A DNA stretch of 64,000 bases, from positions 75,813,124-75,877,123 of the forward strand of contig CM049308.1 in NCBI GenBank assembly GCA_026874595.1, written 5' to 3'. The DNA comes from Sipunculus nudus. Its lineage: Eukaryota; Annelida; Sipuncula; Golfingiida; Sipunculidae. The notes beneath the pieces are model-generated. The model was not told the DNA's origin. It saw nothing but the letters and a program-made list of their open reading frames with translations, and searched no databases. Positions 32,136 through 46,735 of the stretch are shown one piece after another. Position numbers and translations under genes: made by a program. Each line of letters begins with the position of its first letter. Position 1 is the first letter of the stretch.

Positions 32136-35100
32136 TTGTTTGTTGGAGTTACCTGGAAACATCCTTTCACGTCATGCAATATATGTATATGCATTAGAAA
32201 GGATTCTTTCCCGCAGGGATCAGAAACAATGAGAACACTGATAGTACTTAGATAGTAGAACAATAATTCATTACATATATAATATATATGCACATTAATG
32301 TAAACAAATCGTTATTAACAAGAATATAAAATAACGGAAAATCAATATTTTTTATTGTTGGAAAGGTGTTTTTAAAATGTGCTATTGGGATAATGCACAT
32401 AATACCAAAGTTTATAAACGTGGGAAAACGATCCTAAACTGTGAAGTAACACCAAAGAAACATGTTTTTCACAGTACATTTTAATGTATGTTATGTTATT
32501 CAAATATATAGGCCTACGTATGTCCAACAATGCCTATCAAAATTATGCCTAGTTACTATGATTTCATAGCAGTACATTCTGGTATCTTAGAGGAAAATTG
32601 CACGTACATATCTTTATGCACTTACTTATCCAGGTCTTCAATTTGCACTTTATTTCAGTGACATTTAAATGAAGCATAATTACGTTATGAAATTAATATA
32701 AAATGGAAATATAATATATAATTACATTTATTCAATTCAACTTCACTTGAAGAAAAGTAGGAAATTTATTTAATAATTTTGAGACGCACAATTCCTTGGT
32801 TAACTAGATGTATACACGAGACCTATAACTTCAAATCATATATCTAATCTGGTAACCTCCGTATGCAACTTTGTACATTTAAGCCCTCATATAGTCAGAA
32901 TGCAGAAATCATGCACTGCTGATAAAACTTCAGCTTCAGCAGGAATGCATGCGGTCCCCCCAGGCTGCAAGGTGGTGATTTCACGGAGATGCAGAGTTCC
33001 AGTTAATTATAAAACAACATGCAGCAACAATTCAATAATTCTAAAGAAGCGCCTGGAATGTTCAAAAAACTTCTAATAAGTTATGATCCCCTGGGTGTTT
33101 GTTTATTTATTTATTTTGTATTCACCAGTCCCGTCAGCTGTAGAGACGCGGACCATGACCTACACCTTGCAATTATACATGTCGTTCGATCCTCGAACAT
33201 TGTAAATGATATCCTTTGTTGATTAATGTAATAGGTGCCAATTTAAAGTAGTAATTTTCACTCCGAATCCCCGCCTGGTGGGCCACATGATGTGTGCTGT
33301 CTTTCCGCTAAAATCTTAGTTGTGATAGGAAAATTTCCGTGTGCTAATAAAACTGTCAATCAAACGTGAAAATGACAAGGTCGGGTGGGTAAAAATAGAA
33401 GCCGACACCCTGTGGTATTTTAGGTCTTCGAAAGGGGCAAGTTTGAGACAAAGCCATCAAACATTTTGCAATATAGATATATTTGTATACCTGCGTCTTT
33501 TAAATCTTATCTTACAGCAATGGAAAGGTACAATTATATTTCAGTCTAATTTGTCCACCTGCATGGTTTCTCGTCATTTTGAATACACCATGCGCATGCA
33601 TATCGAAAGTCCGCAACTTCGCTCTTTATATTTAACTTTCACTGTGTCACCGTCACTATATATATACGCTATAGCTTCTAATTTAAGATTGGCAAATGCA
33701 TTTTATTCATTTGTCCTACATGTATCATGACTGAGACTGACTCCGCCGTATGACTTTAAAGGATTATCATGATCAAGATATATTTTCCATATTTAATCCC
33801 TGGGCCATGCATGCACGGTGACTGGGTTTTGAGAGCGATATCAATATAAAGCGGCGTTTATGCCGGGCGCACGGTATATGCGATATATATGCAGGCGGTC
33901 TGCGGTATATACAGTATGTATTTTTAATGAATATAGGCAGCGAATGAAACCGATTTGAGAAATTGACATGGATGAAATGTAAAAAGGAGTTATAAGTTCT
34001 GGTATTAGTGGTAAGATTTTATGTTTAAAAGGTACAAACATTTAACGCAGTACTATTCCTTACAACAATGAATAGCCTGTTATAGGCAAACATGTATTAC
34101 CAAAAAAAAATTATTTACTTCAATTCATAATATAATAGGTTATGTTTTTGTAATTTTATTTGCTATGTGCCATATATATTTAAGGATGTTTTGCAGCTCC
34201 CCCCAAAATCTGTTTCACTGGCAGTGACAGTGCTTTTTTCAATCACTAATGAAAATTATAATACGCACATACTATATACATGTGTATATATATAGGCCTA
34301 TATACACACACACGCACACACAAAAGCGCGCACACGTGCACGTACACATGTAGCCTATACATGTACAGAAAGTACTACACATATACAAATTTGTAAAATC
34401 TGTTCAGTATGTGTTGAAACCGTATTATTACATATTTGTTCAAGCGTATAAGTCACTTACTGTCTTGTCTTACATATTCAAGGATCTGGGTGTAGGCGTG
34501 CAGTTCCACGTACGTCGTATAATAATTACATCAATATTTCATGAAGTATATTATCTTTATATTTTACACTGGAAAATTAAATATATCTATAAATTATCTG
34601 GCTCTTTCTAAGTTAAGACGGTATTAATTTTATTTTCAATCCAAAAAGTCTCTTAGAATGATTGACAGTTCTTGTGCACGGCCGATTGTGCCCGATAACG
34701 ATTGTACATCTATAGAATGTTTGGCACAGAAATGATCACTAGTAAACAATCAGACATCACATATATTAGGACATGATATATGACAGTATCTTCGATTTTT
34801 ATTTATCAAAATATGTTAATATTTAAAATAAATACTCATCTTACTTTATGATATCGGTAAAACATGGTTTTCCAGTGCCATTACATGACACAATTAGGAG
34901 GTCACTCAGATCACGTGCGTGGTGTCTGTTAAACGCGTCAGTCAGTCGGACGGCGATCATTGGTCACAAGTTAAACCAATAAAAAAAGGAATAATATATG
35001 ATCTTGGAAATATTTAACGGAAGTTAACTCTGTAAACACATTGCACTTGGCTTTCTCACTGGAATTGATAGCCAACATTTAGTGATTTACCGATCTCTGA

Positions 35101-36000
35101 TGAATTTAGCGCAAGTGTCTGATTTTACTCTCGCAGGCGACATGTTACCAGGGCCCACGTAACAAGGCCACGTGGGTGAAAGTCAATCATTTTTATTTTT
35201 TTCCAACAAGTCGGCGGCCGCGCCAGTTTGGATCTTGGTCACATGTTAGAACAACTCTTGACGTTCTGCGTTCATTTAAGTACAAATATGATAGATGACA
35301 ATAGATATTTCACCCCCAAAACTTGCCCCAATTACGGGTATGTAAAATGGGCTTTAGCGCGCCCTGGCGGGCGCCTTTGAATTCTAGGCCTGTGACAAAC
35401 CGCGCGCCCGCCAAGGCGGTATTGGAGTTTAAAGGCTTAATGAACAGCTTTATTATTTACTCCATATTAAGATGGCATCCAAATATTTCTAAAACGTGGA
35501 GTTGTCTTTCAGTTATTAAACTTTGCTTGGTCATATCATAAAGAACCCCCCCCCCCCCAACCCCCAGTAGCATTCGTCTGTTAGTGAGGCACGACCTTCT
35601 GGTCAGCCTTATGAGCTCAGCCTTGGTTTGGGTCAACGGTGAAAGTTTTCACGGTTGATACTAGAACTCACGACCTGTGCTCTGCTGGTTCTGGTGTGCT
35701 GAACGTCCGCAGAAGCCGGTAAAAAGTGTGACATATTACTTTAACATATTATCAATTACTTTACAACGAGAATTACTTTTAAAAGATGATATTTTGCATG
35801 TTATAAACATTGATGGGCATGTTACTTTCCAGTTAATATCCTCATTTTAAAGAAATAAGAATAGTAAAGCCTGCCACACGTTAACCCCCCCCCCCCCCCC
35901 CCCCCCCCGACATACACATCCATAACATTTGCCTACGTTATGAAAATCATTGAAGAGAATAGTATTTAGGAGGGTGTCCCCCTCCCATACCTTATATATT
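32136..36000. other. No gene seen
   Basis: AT-rich. Includes alternating CA/CG purine-pyrimidine sequence at 34,300-34,350, a GC-rich inverted pair (CCTGGCGGGCGC / GCGCCCGCCAAGG) at about 35,360-35,415, and C runs at about 35,547-35,560 and 35,885-35,908 (24 bases). Confidence 0.5.
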
Positions 36001-36002
36001 TA

Positions 36003-36935
36003 ACTAGAATACGGGAAGTCGACAAGTCACTACGTGTATTCGCCAAAATCAAAGTGGAACGGGTGAAGTGAGGCATGGATCGAGTGGCAAGGGGAAACAG
36101 AGAGAGGTGTGTTGCATATTAGCATGGATTTCTGCAGCCGAAATGTGTATGTAGGTTGTGCCACCTACCACAAAATCCAGAAAACTGTCCAAGTTGTATA
36201 CATATGCAAAATTTAAGGCAGATAAGTCGAACCACTACTTGTATATGAGTGATTTTATCTCACAGAAGACAATCAGAAGGATGCTGTGCAAAAATTGTGG
36301 CAGGTGGCGCCACCAATATGGTGTATGATTAAGAGCTATGCGAGATCTATACACATGGAAAATTTCAGGGGGATACGTCCAACCAGTCCTGAGATATAAG
36401 CCTGAATGTCTGCAGCGTTAATATAAATGTAGGTGGCGCCACCTGCCAAAAAAAATCGAGAAAGCTATCCAAGATGTATAAAAACGCAAAATTTTAGGCA
36501 GATAAATCAAACCACTACTGAGATATGAGTGATTTTAGCCCACAGCAGAAAAACAGACGGATGCTGTGCAAAAACGGTTGCAGGTGGCCCCTCCAGTTTT
36601 GTGTATGATTAAGAGCTATGTGAGATCTATACACATGCAAAATTTTGGCCCAATCGGTCAAATGGTTCCCGAGATATGAGCTAGAATGTCTGCAGCGTAA
36701 ACAAGAATGTAGGTGGCGCAACCTGTCAAAAAATTAAGAAAGCTGTCCAGGATGTATACCTCTGCAAAATTTTAGGCAGATATGTCATCCACTGCCGAGA
36801 TATGAGTGATTTTATCCCACGCCAGACAAACAGACGGACGCTGTGCAAAAATGGTTGCAGGTGGCGCCACCAGTTTTGCATATGATAAAGAGCTATGTAA
36901 GATATATACACATGCAAAATTTTGGTCCAATTTGA
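36003..36935. repeat. Dispersed repeat family B, inverted copy
   Basis: Starts with CTAGAATACGGGAAGTCGAC and CGCCAAAATCAAAGTGGAAC, the reverse complement of the right end of the 21.4-22.9 kb copy, and continues with inverted ~279-bp units. GGTGGCGCCACC occurs at 36,303, 36,432 and 36,860. It is cut off around 36,935, followed by an AAAACCC-rich stretch. Confidence 0.85.
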
Positions 36936-36939
36936 GACT

Positions 36940-38190
36940 AAATTGCCCGTAAAACCCATAAAACCCGTTTTAAACCATTAAAACCCACTGGACTGGGTTT
37001 TATGCTTATGACCCGGGTTTTGCCCAACCCTGAATATTAGCAACCTCTGTTCTCGAATTTCTGGATCCACCACTGACATATACACTAAACTGCTTAGCTT
37101 TTAACTTTGTTATTTAACAAATATATAATCAAAATGTCCGCATGCAGTCAGTAAAATACACGTACAGAAAAGGAACATTCATTACCATGCAGTATATTGA
37201 TAACTCTTCTATCCTGAACCTGAAAATCACTATATATATATAGCACCGAGTCAAGACATCGCGTCATCTCTAGGATGTATAACGATGGTTATTGATACCC
37301 ATATGAAGCCTTTTGTTTAAATCTATATTCTAGATTTTATTTCAATTCATGTGAACCCTCATGAACTCTCAGTCTACGTGATCCCAACAGGCTTTCATGT
37401 ACAGCCACTGGCAGTTTCATTTGTACTCATCCTTTTACCATAAAATACCCACACTATTTCCTTTGGATATGTGCAGGGCGGTTATTACAATAGTTTTTTT
37501 AATGTGAGATGCATTATACATATATATATATAGCAGCAATAAATTAATTGTGTTGAATACAAATTTATTGTAGTAAAACTGTCACCATTTTACCTCTCTA
37601 CATATAACGGGAAATAAAGAGGTTTCACGCAAAATATGTCCATTTTGTGTATTTAACCTTGCTCCCATACACTGAGAATCTCTGTAATTACGGATAAAAA
37701 TCATGTGTGAATGTTTAACACTTAGATGCACATTTTCATTATTGCATTAATCATCATGAAACTTAACATTTATAAAGTAAGTTTAAAGTTAAAAGCATCA
37801 TCCAGGGTAGCAGACAAAATGAATTAGGCATACCAAACAATTTAACGTATGTTGAGTTTTATGCCTTTCATCTATTTTAAATGACTTTAATGGCAAAAGT
37901 TGGCAAATATTTTCATTCTCAAGCCCCACATTAATTATAAGAAATGCACTTTGGTGATCATTTATAGCAGGGTGAGCCAAGGAAATGTGAAATATCTATA
38001 TATTTTAGATATAAAGGCATTTAAATTTAAATTTTAAAGGTAAAAACATAGAACACAGCTGAGTAAATTCTAACGATGTTTTCCTGCATGCAGACCAGTT
38101 ATGTCCAACGGACCTGTTTGAGACAAAATGTCCAGAATACTTAAAATATGAAATTATTTTCTAATTTTTACTTTTAATTTTAAAATTGAA
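36940..38190. other. No gene seen
   Basis: Begins with repeated AAAACCCATAAAACCCG-like sequence (to ~37,030), then AT-rich sequence with no feature. Confidence 0.5.
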
Positions 38191-40115
38191 ACAAGTGACC
38201 ATGCCTAATGACGCTAAGCTGACTTGAACAGTCTGTAATGTTAAAATCTTACAAAGAAAAAGAAACATATTTAAAATATAAGTGACCCATGACAAGTGAC
38301 CCATGGGTCATGACGCTCAGCCGACTGACATGTTGACAATATGTACTTGCACAGGCAACTAATTAAGATAATGTAGGTGGCATCATCGTCCATGCATATT
38401 AGCTTAAATTCATCAAGCCTATTAGCACACCAAATTTGCTGACAATCAAACCAGCCTTTCTTGAGGAATCTGGCAATTTGAGTGTATTTTGCATTATTTC
38501 TGGGGTGCTCAAACAAACCCCAAAACTCTGAGAATATAGATCACAGTTACCAAATTTCAGATTTCTGGGGAGAACTTTTGAGGAACTCTCAGGATGTAAA
38601 GTTAGAATATTTTTGGTCCAATGGTTATGATTTGTGGCCTACTTTGGTATAAAATTTTCAATTATTCTGGGGGCAGCTTATAAGTCCCAAAGCTCAGAGA
38701 ATATGGGTAACAGATAGCTAATTTCACGTTTCCAAGGAGACTCTCCATGAACCTCCCTTGATTATAAGTTAAAAGATTCTAGGTCCAATGGTTATGATTA
38801 GTGCCCTGCTTTGGTATTAGATTTTCAATTATGCTGGGGGGTGCTTATAAGCCCCATAGCTCAGAAAATATGGGTAACAGAGACCTAATTCCAGGTTTCC
38901 AAGGAGATTTTTCATTGACCACTCTGGGTGTAAAGGTAGAGGATTCCAGGTCCAGCAGTTACGATTTTTGCCCTGTTAACAGATGACCGCATCTTTTAAG
39001 GTCTCAAAAATAGAGAAAATAAATCGCAAAAATTCGAAAAAATACAGGTGGCGCCACCAGTCTGCAGAAACTGATGAAACACTCCATGATCAATATGCTT
39101 GCAAAGAATCATGGGGATCAATGCATTAATTGTTCAGATACTTGAGCTTTTGTATCAAATATTCCATTATTCTGGGGGGTACTTCGGAGCCCCATAGCTC
39201 AAAGAATATGGATAACAAAGACCTAATTTTAGGTTTCCAAGGAGATCTTTCATGCACCTCTCTGGATTTTACGTGAGAAGATTCCAAGTCCAGCGGTTAC
39301 GATTTGTGCCTGGTTAACGGACGGACGGACGGCGGACAAAGAGTGATTGCTAAAGCTCTGATGACTTACAGTCATTAGTCGCAAAATACAGGTCACAGTG
39401 ACCTAATTTTAGGTTACAGACTTACAGGCATTAGTCGCAAAATACAGGTCACAGTAACCTAATTTTAGGTATGCAAGGATATTATTTTAGGATCTGTGCC
39501 TTATAACAACTAGACAGCCGTAATATCTGAATACCAAAAATACAATAATCAAATGTGTAAAAATACAGAAAATGTAGATTGCGCCACCAGTCTTCCATAG
39601 CTGACAGGTCTATCCATGATCAATAAGCTTGCAACATTTCAGAAAGATCCATGCAATCATTACTGAGATATTTTATCTAAAAGTATGAATTTCATACATC
39701 GACAGCTAAAAATGTTAAAGTTTTGCGATTGTGTCCTCAACAATTCTGAAGAACTGGCATGACCGATTTTCTTCTTTTTTTTGCATGGTAACAATGTTAT
39801 ATGTGCAGTCGATGCAAAATATTTTGTTTTACTTTTAGAGTTGAGTGCATATTTTTTGTTTTGCAGCCCCGAACACTACCACAAGTCTCATTTTCTAAGT
39901 GCTATAACACAAAAAAGGTCTCGTAAACCACAAAATATAGGTCACAATGGCCTTCTTTTTGGTATGCAAGGAGATTTCCCAAGTACTCACTTTGAATTCA
40001 AGTAAGAAGTTTCTAGGTCAAACGGTTACGGTTTGTGCCTTGTTTACGGACGAACAAACGGACGGACAAACGTAGCTAGCTTTAGCTTAAATGACCTATG
40101 GTCAGCTAAGCCGTT
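38190..40115. repeat. Dispersed repeat family D, copy 1
   Basis: The left end carries a palindrome TGACCCATGGGTCA (38,297-38,310) and GACGCTCAGCCGAC; the right end has GACGGACAAACG and GACCTATGGTCAGCTAAGC, so GCT(C/T)AGC(T/C)GAC-type ends are roughly inverted. Inside are repeated blocks: GACCTAATTTCAGGTTTCCA, a CTAGGTCCAGCGGTTACGAT-like block, TACAGGTGGCGCCACCAG, CTGCAGAAACTGATGAAACA and TTATTCTGGGGGGTACTTCG. Related copies lie at 56,800 and 63,077. Confidence 0.82.
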
Positions 40116-41600
40116 TAAAATCCAAGATGAAGATTCTAGTGGATTAATAGCACACAGGATACTTCTCAAATAGACTAAGATACGTTATATGTGCATTATT
40201 ATGTAAACCGGGCTTTTATTATCGCAAAAACGGGGCGCTGTATATTAGTTTTGAATTTCAAATTTTAAAACCATTCTAAAAAGTTTACCCGAAAAGGCTA
40301 TAGTGGCACCAGTCTGAAGAAGTCCGCGCGTTATTTAAGGATCCATCGGTTGAGGTTGCAGACCCCAGGTGCCGCTTACGCTGTAAATCAGTGAGCCGGT
40401 TTTTTTTCCTCAAGAAAAGTTAAAAAAAAGGGTAGTGAAGTTTGGCATGCTCAAGGTATTGTTTCAGCCATGTCAATTAACCACTAGACGGCATGTGGCC
40501 AGTCATTTCATGCATGAATTTACCCTGAAAGACCTCTCTTTGTATTTGCTTACACAGCTAATAACTTTCGAAGTTTTCAATTCGAAAAAATTGCATGGAC
40601 CATGTGCATGTGATTATTTTTCTGTGTTAATTGAGGGCTCCCCGGTTTTGGTAGATTTTTCGACGTCTGAACAATGAAAATCGATGGCTAATTCTCCACA
40701 CACAGGCTTTCTTGTAATGAGAATGTGAAAGAGGCTAGAAATGATGATGTTAATGCGACCCCAGTTGTTTTAACATGGACGGTAAAATACAAATCAGCGA
40801 TGTTGGACTCAATCCGGAATTGGACTTAAGTCGTCTTGGTATTATTTTACATAAAAAAAAGCCAAAGTATGTTCTTTACGATATTTTGATAAATAGACTC
40901 AATCTGCTTTCAAACCTTTTAATTTGACATTTACACTTTACAATAAAATATTGGATACTTTCATATTTGATCGTTTATTTTGTGTGGAAGCCGGTGTGAG
41001 AGTAGAGATATCTTTGTAATGCATTCGAAAAAAAAAATTATGTAGCGTTTGTGTTTAACTCAACATTTGCAAGAAATTTCAGTAGGGGGAGTATAACTCC
41101 ACCTCAACGTTTATGCATTCAATGACAGAAAGCGCTGGCTACTTTGAACAGTAAATAGTCTTACAAGAAGTGAGGAGGTCTGTTTTGGACAACCCAAGGC
41201 ACCCAAGGTTATAATTAAACAAGTAAGCTTTGAACTGTCATATCTAAAGGTATACGATTCCTTTTACGCGGTTGCGGCCGCGGTACGGTCGCGGATAGAG
41301 TCGAACATATGATATTATGGAAACCGATTTGTTTTATGCGGTTGCGGTACTTATCCGACCTGTCATCCAACAAAATAATTTTTTGTCAGATCATGTAGCG
41401 ATCTATTCAAATTTTTAAATTCAGCTAGAAATCCGCTGAAATGTATCCGTTACAAAGGGGTTTCCCCAGGAATAACGTGTTTATCAGCGTATGCTACGAG
41501 GTAAAACCCTTTAAAACCAGATTCGTGGTTCGATACGTAATGTGCACATGGGACCAGTTAGATGTTAAATAAACAGGATGGTATTCATGCAAAGTATGTA
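40116..41600. other. No gene seen
   Basis: Short ORFs only, none with recognisable domains. One 80-codon ORF at 40,435 shows no family features. Confidence 0.45.
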
Positions 41601-41602
41601 TG

Positions 41603-41603
<1 letters not shown>

Positions 41604-41657
<54 letters not shown>
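41604..41657. repeat. (TA)n microsatellite
   Basis: TA run preceded by GTATGTATGTA. Confidence 0.95.
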
Positions 41658-41659
<2 letters not shown>

Positions 41660-44600
41660 CCACTAAAACCTGAGAGAAATGACTGCCAGTTGGCCTAAGA
41701 AACACCTAGTCTACCTAATGTCGTGATGAGCAATAAATCTAAGTCCGTAAGCAAATTCAGTCTCTTTGTAATTTGTCTCATGACCACTAAATGAACGAGA
41801 ACCCCGGTGTCTACATAGGACATGCTGTTGTAATTCATGAAAGAATGGTTTCCCCTTAAACTCGCTCAAAGGAGGATGTTATTGCATGAGACGTTTGTTT
41901 AGTATGACTCAAGCTACGCTCCTTATGCAGAGGTTATACACTACAGGCGTCCCCTGCAGATCTCCTTCGTTTTAACCGCTGCTTTGTGTATCAAGATTCT
42001 CTGGGTTCCACAGAGCAAAGAATTCTAATTGTAATCAAACCATTATCATAAGAGAGATATGGAATTAAGTGGTAAAGTCAATGTAATATGTTTTATAAAT
42101 TAACTTATTGCAGAATGTGTTCTGTCTGCAATACATTAAATCTTATAGTAGCGTTCGTGGAGATTGGTTGAATGGCATGGTTTCCCGGTTGATACTCCGA
42201 CACTGATATACAGCGCGGATTTATAAAAAAAAATCTAAGCATTTTTATTTATATTGGGTTTCCAGTCATGGGAGGGAATACCATTTAAAAAGGTCGGCAT
42301 CCATTAAACCCTCTGGCCATTGTTTCCATATAAACATGTAACATATAAACGCAAATATCATCAGCAAATGTTGTGGATATGGGGATAACTCCTCATGTTT
42401 GCAACTGGTAACTGATTCTAACAGGCAAGTAGCGCCATATGGTGACCCTCTCTCTGCAGATATTTTTATTTTAAAATATATTTTTATAGATAAGTGAATT
42501 AATATTCAATGAAATAATGAGTAACATTTTCCTTAATTTAAAGGGTATGAAATTAATTGTTTTTTTTTCCAAAACGGCGGCTTCACCTAAATTCAAATTT
42601 GCAATACTTTTCCATTTCCCGCATTTTGCAGAGTTTGATTATGTTACTTTATATCCGAAAAACCACTGCAGCTATTGTTTTTAAATGTTAAAGGCATATT
42701 CATAACGTGACTTGTATTCGAATATAAGCTGTAGGTGGCATATTCGGTGGCGTTACCTATAACAGAGCAAGGACAGTAAATTGAGTTGTTGTTTTTTTTT
42801 TTCAATGGATCACTTCCATAATTCATGATTTCGCTGATCACAAAATTTTACGAATTCCGGTGCACATGTCTGTATTGCTTATGTGGCATTTGTACCGAAA
42901 TATTTCAGGAACCACTCTATTTATTTTAAAAACAAATTGAAAAGTACGTGGATCTTCTAATTAGTATGTAAATGAAAACTGTAGATGGCACCATTTTTTT
43001 TTACCTACTATCAACAAGCCAGAATGGTGTTTATCTTTTTCAGATAAGACAGACGACGAAAGAGCATGGAAAACCTTCATATTCTGGTTAACAATATCTT
43101 AGAGCTTTAATAATATAATAAATTAGATGTGTATAAATTTAGTTGATAATCAGAATTTTACGATTTGATGTATGTCAATACACATGTATGCATGTATATA
43201 ATGTCTGTTACCAGATGTCTCGAAAATGCAGCTCTTGTTACCAAATGGTACAGGATAAGTGATCATGTGACTGCTATACAGATGCAATTTTAAGAAGGCA
43301 TGTGACTCCCGTGCAGCCGTGAAGACACAACGCAGAGGGCGTTATACCTGGACCTATAGGGTCTACCAAGAAACGTTATACTATTCATGCCGGAAACTGC
43401 ACTGCAGTATCCCATCACTTGGGTATCTACGTAAACAGGCGGTACAGTCTTAACATTAGACCAAGAGTGCATATGACTGTACAAAACCAAATGGTAAATT
43501 CCATCCGCATGGTGCTCGCCGTCACTTCTTGTGTCTCGTATAGCTGTCAGTCACAACATATAAAAGACATTTGTGTATATGTGGTTAAAAATAAACAAAA
43601 TATGCGTTGAGATTTAGCAATATGCTTATTTGGCTACAACGGATTTATTCCAAACTTGATGGGCGTGGTTAACATGTTAGCAGAAATAGTTATATGTCGT
43701 TCTGGTATGTATAAGTGACACAATATTTGTAAGCATTATAAAAGAACAAACGTGTTTTTTCACTCAATTTTTCTTATGGCTAGTACTGCTAATCTTGAGC
43801 CCAGACATTCATCATGTATATCAAATAACAGAGGTGAATTACATCAGTGGACTTTATATCTATTGAAAGCATGCCGGAAAGCTGGATCCCGATCTCTAAT
43901 AAGACTTCTTTTTTCACACTTGGAATGTCTCTTTGTATGTCTTCACATGCAGAATATTTTTCATTCTCCGTGTATTTTACCCAAAACATACTTCATAGGA
44001 TTGAGAAGCGTTCATCTAGGAATGATATAAATCACTGACTTAACCTTTCCAAAAGCTTTAAGTATTTATAAATCTTCCATTCCACATTCTTTGATGCATG
44101 TTGCAGTCGATGCACACGACCCTGTATAGATTTTGTAGATAAGACAGCTCTGGTTTTCCTTTTTGTTTTGACCATTATATTTCAATTTTAACTGAACACT
44201 TGGTTAATAGAGGGCATCCTTTGTTAGTATTCCTTTCCAGCTAACTTGAATAGCGTTAGTGATGCCGTTATAATGTGAAGAAAATAACATGAAAAATTGC
44301 CCCAAAATAGGTCAAATGGTTAAACAGACATTTAAACTTTATTTACTTGAGCAAGTCCTCGTATTCAGAGAAAAGGGTGGCCACTAGCCACCAGACATTT
44401 TTATTGTAACTCTGAGGGTTTATGGACCAAAGAAATATCAACTGGCACCCCTAGACGAATTTATTCCAAAGTCAATATTATATAATACAGCAAGTCCTAA
44501 TTACGATTTAAATTAAAAATTAAAATTAATGTTGATTTGGCCTTGTAAACAACTAGCTTGATTGTATGAGAGCTTTGTTTAAGCAAATGACAAGACTTAT

Positions 44601-45378
44601 CTTATTATAAGCCAAAGAGGAAGCTTTTAAGCCCAGGCAAAGGAATTATATATTGGCCCACAGAACAAATTTATGCCATCACTGAAAGGTATGAAATTTT
44701 CATATTATACATGTCAGTGATGGAGGACTCGAGTTCACCATTTTAGGGACTCGGACTCGAGCGTTCTTAACTCGAGAAATCAGAGTATAGCAAAAGGAAA
44801 GCTCTGTCATATACCATACAGACATTTATGAATATATATACACACATTATAAATTACAAAAAAAGATACTATACCAAGCTTTAGATCTGCTTCGAGAGCT
44901 AAATTTAGTAAACAACATTTGTAAAAAAAGATACTTATGGTAATCTCTAAGTTCTATTTTGAATTTCTTTTTATAAAGAGACTTTTATTGGACTCGGACC
45001 TGGGTTCCCGATGATAAGGACTCGACGAAAATGGGCTTGGACTCTAACCTCAAAGATTCGGACATGTGTGGACTCAACTATATCACCACCTGTCCGTATG
45101 GTGCTGCCACCTGCTTTAAACATGAGAAACAAAACGTATGATGTCAGAATAATGAATACTTTCCTTAATTTTAAGTTACAGGGAAGGAGTTGTTTCTCTT
45201 CGCTTAGTAATGATACGATGTTGACCTGGTCATCAAAAGTTAATTGTTATCAAACGTAACATTTAATAAACGTATCGAAAACAAGACAGCCAGGTTGCAT
45301 TTATATCAACTGTGTTTATATGAAAGGTATATCCACAGTAAGAATGAGGATGAAGATACATATGTGTCTGTGGTCTGG
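41658..45378. other. No gene seen
   Basis: AT-rich. Holds the partner (41,920-42,020) of the 8,430 repeat and a weak GGTGGCGTTACC-type relic near 42,735. No coding signal. Confidence 0.45.
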
Positions 45379-45492
45379 GAGAAAGAGAGAGAGGGAGAGA
45401 GTGACAGAGAGAGGGAGAGATATAGAGAGAGAGTGTAAGAGACAGAGAGAGGGAGAGAGACAAAGAGTGAGAGAAAGAGAGAGGGGGGGGGG

Positions 45493-45532
<40 letters not shown>
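45379..45532. repeat. (GA)n purine tract
   Basis: About 150 bases of GAGA with some GGGA, GTGA and a run of G near 45,483-45,494. It accounts for the Arg/Glu and Ser/Leu ORFs on the two strands. Confidence 0.95.
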
Positions 45533-45535
<3 letters not shown>

Positions 45536-46394
45536 TATGGTTTAACCATGATGCGATAAGGTCCTATAATTTACAAATTGCTTCAGGAAATACTTTAAAA
45601 ATACTTTAAAAAAAAAAAATTAAGAGTTCCGCAATTTTAACCTTACATCATCGCCTATATCCGGATATGATTTCAATTTAAAATTTTGATTTTAATTTTA
45701 CCAGATTAGGGATCTATGGATCAAGAAACATCTTTACGTTTTAATAATGACGTCATCACAACGTTTATAGTTGCTTTATTTTGCCATTTCGGCGCGATAA
45801 CTGCGGCACCCTTCCGCCAGAGTTTGTAGCTGCTCAAATACAAACCTCTTAAGGCCGTTTCACACCGGATGCATGCGGAATTTTATGTCGGAACGATAAC
45901 TGGTTATAGGAAAGAAAAGAGAATGTTCTTTATTTTTATAATCCGAACGATCAAATCCGAAAAAAAAACCAAATAAGATAATTATATTTTTTTTGTCATT
46001 CGCATCGGACGAGAATGGCTTTTTTTTACATCTTCAACACAGAAACTCTGTTTATTTATAGATTTATACCAGCGTGGTATATAGCATCGTATAACATTGC
46101 ATCAGATATGAAAGGAATGTCATTTCCTTGTCGAACATTAACGGAAAATAAATGTATGTGATTACAAAATTAAAACAAATAGGATTTTTTTCATTACAAT
46201 CAGATTATTTAATTTAAATAGATTTTAATTTTTATTTTTATTACTCCAGTGATATTCCTAGCTTTGAAAGCTGAGAATCAACTAAAAGAATCAGGCTTCA
46301 TTTTTCATCTTATATGTAGCTATGCTGAAAATAAACAATTGTTTCAAACTGGGGGTTTGCATCGCCGCGCGATCACTTTTTAAAAACTTGATCA
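45533..46394. other. No gene seen
   Basis: AT-rich spacer. Confidence 0.45.
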
Positions 46395-46735
46395 TAGGCA
46401 GTCGATAAGCGACTACACAGGTATCTGCCGAAATACAGAGGGATTGATAAAGTAAGGCATGGAATCTCCCAAGACGTGACAGCTCTCGAAATGTGATGCA
46501 TCAGAGATACCAAAGTGTCCTTAGACGCAACCCAAAACTTAATAAATTATTGCAGGTGACACCACCAGTCATGTGTACAAGATAATGCTATCCTAGATCT
46601 ATGGACATGCAGGATTTCAGGCCGATTCGCCAAACCACTCCTGCTATGAATATATGATTGTAGATGGCACAACCTGTCTTGTGTATGAGAAAGCTATCCA
46701 AAATAGATGGACCAATATTTTTAGGCACATGTTCA
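46395..46735. repeat. Degenerate family B relic
   Basis: GCAGTCGATAAGCGACTACA and a GATTGATAAAGTAAGGCATGG-type segment align with the end of family B (GTCGACAAGTCACTACGTGT...). They are followed by GCAGGTGACACCACCAGTC in place of GCAGGTGGCGCCACC. Confidence 0.6.

Noticed and set aside
35577-35705. tRNA-derived SINE in minus orientation
   Set aside because: GGTCGTGAGTTCTAGT resembles a B box, but the A box spacing and ends are unclear.
45263-45559. Overlapping ORFs rich in Ser/Leu or Arg/Glu
   Set aside because: They come from the GA tract on both strands; no domain.
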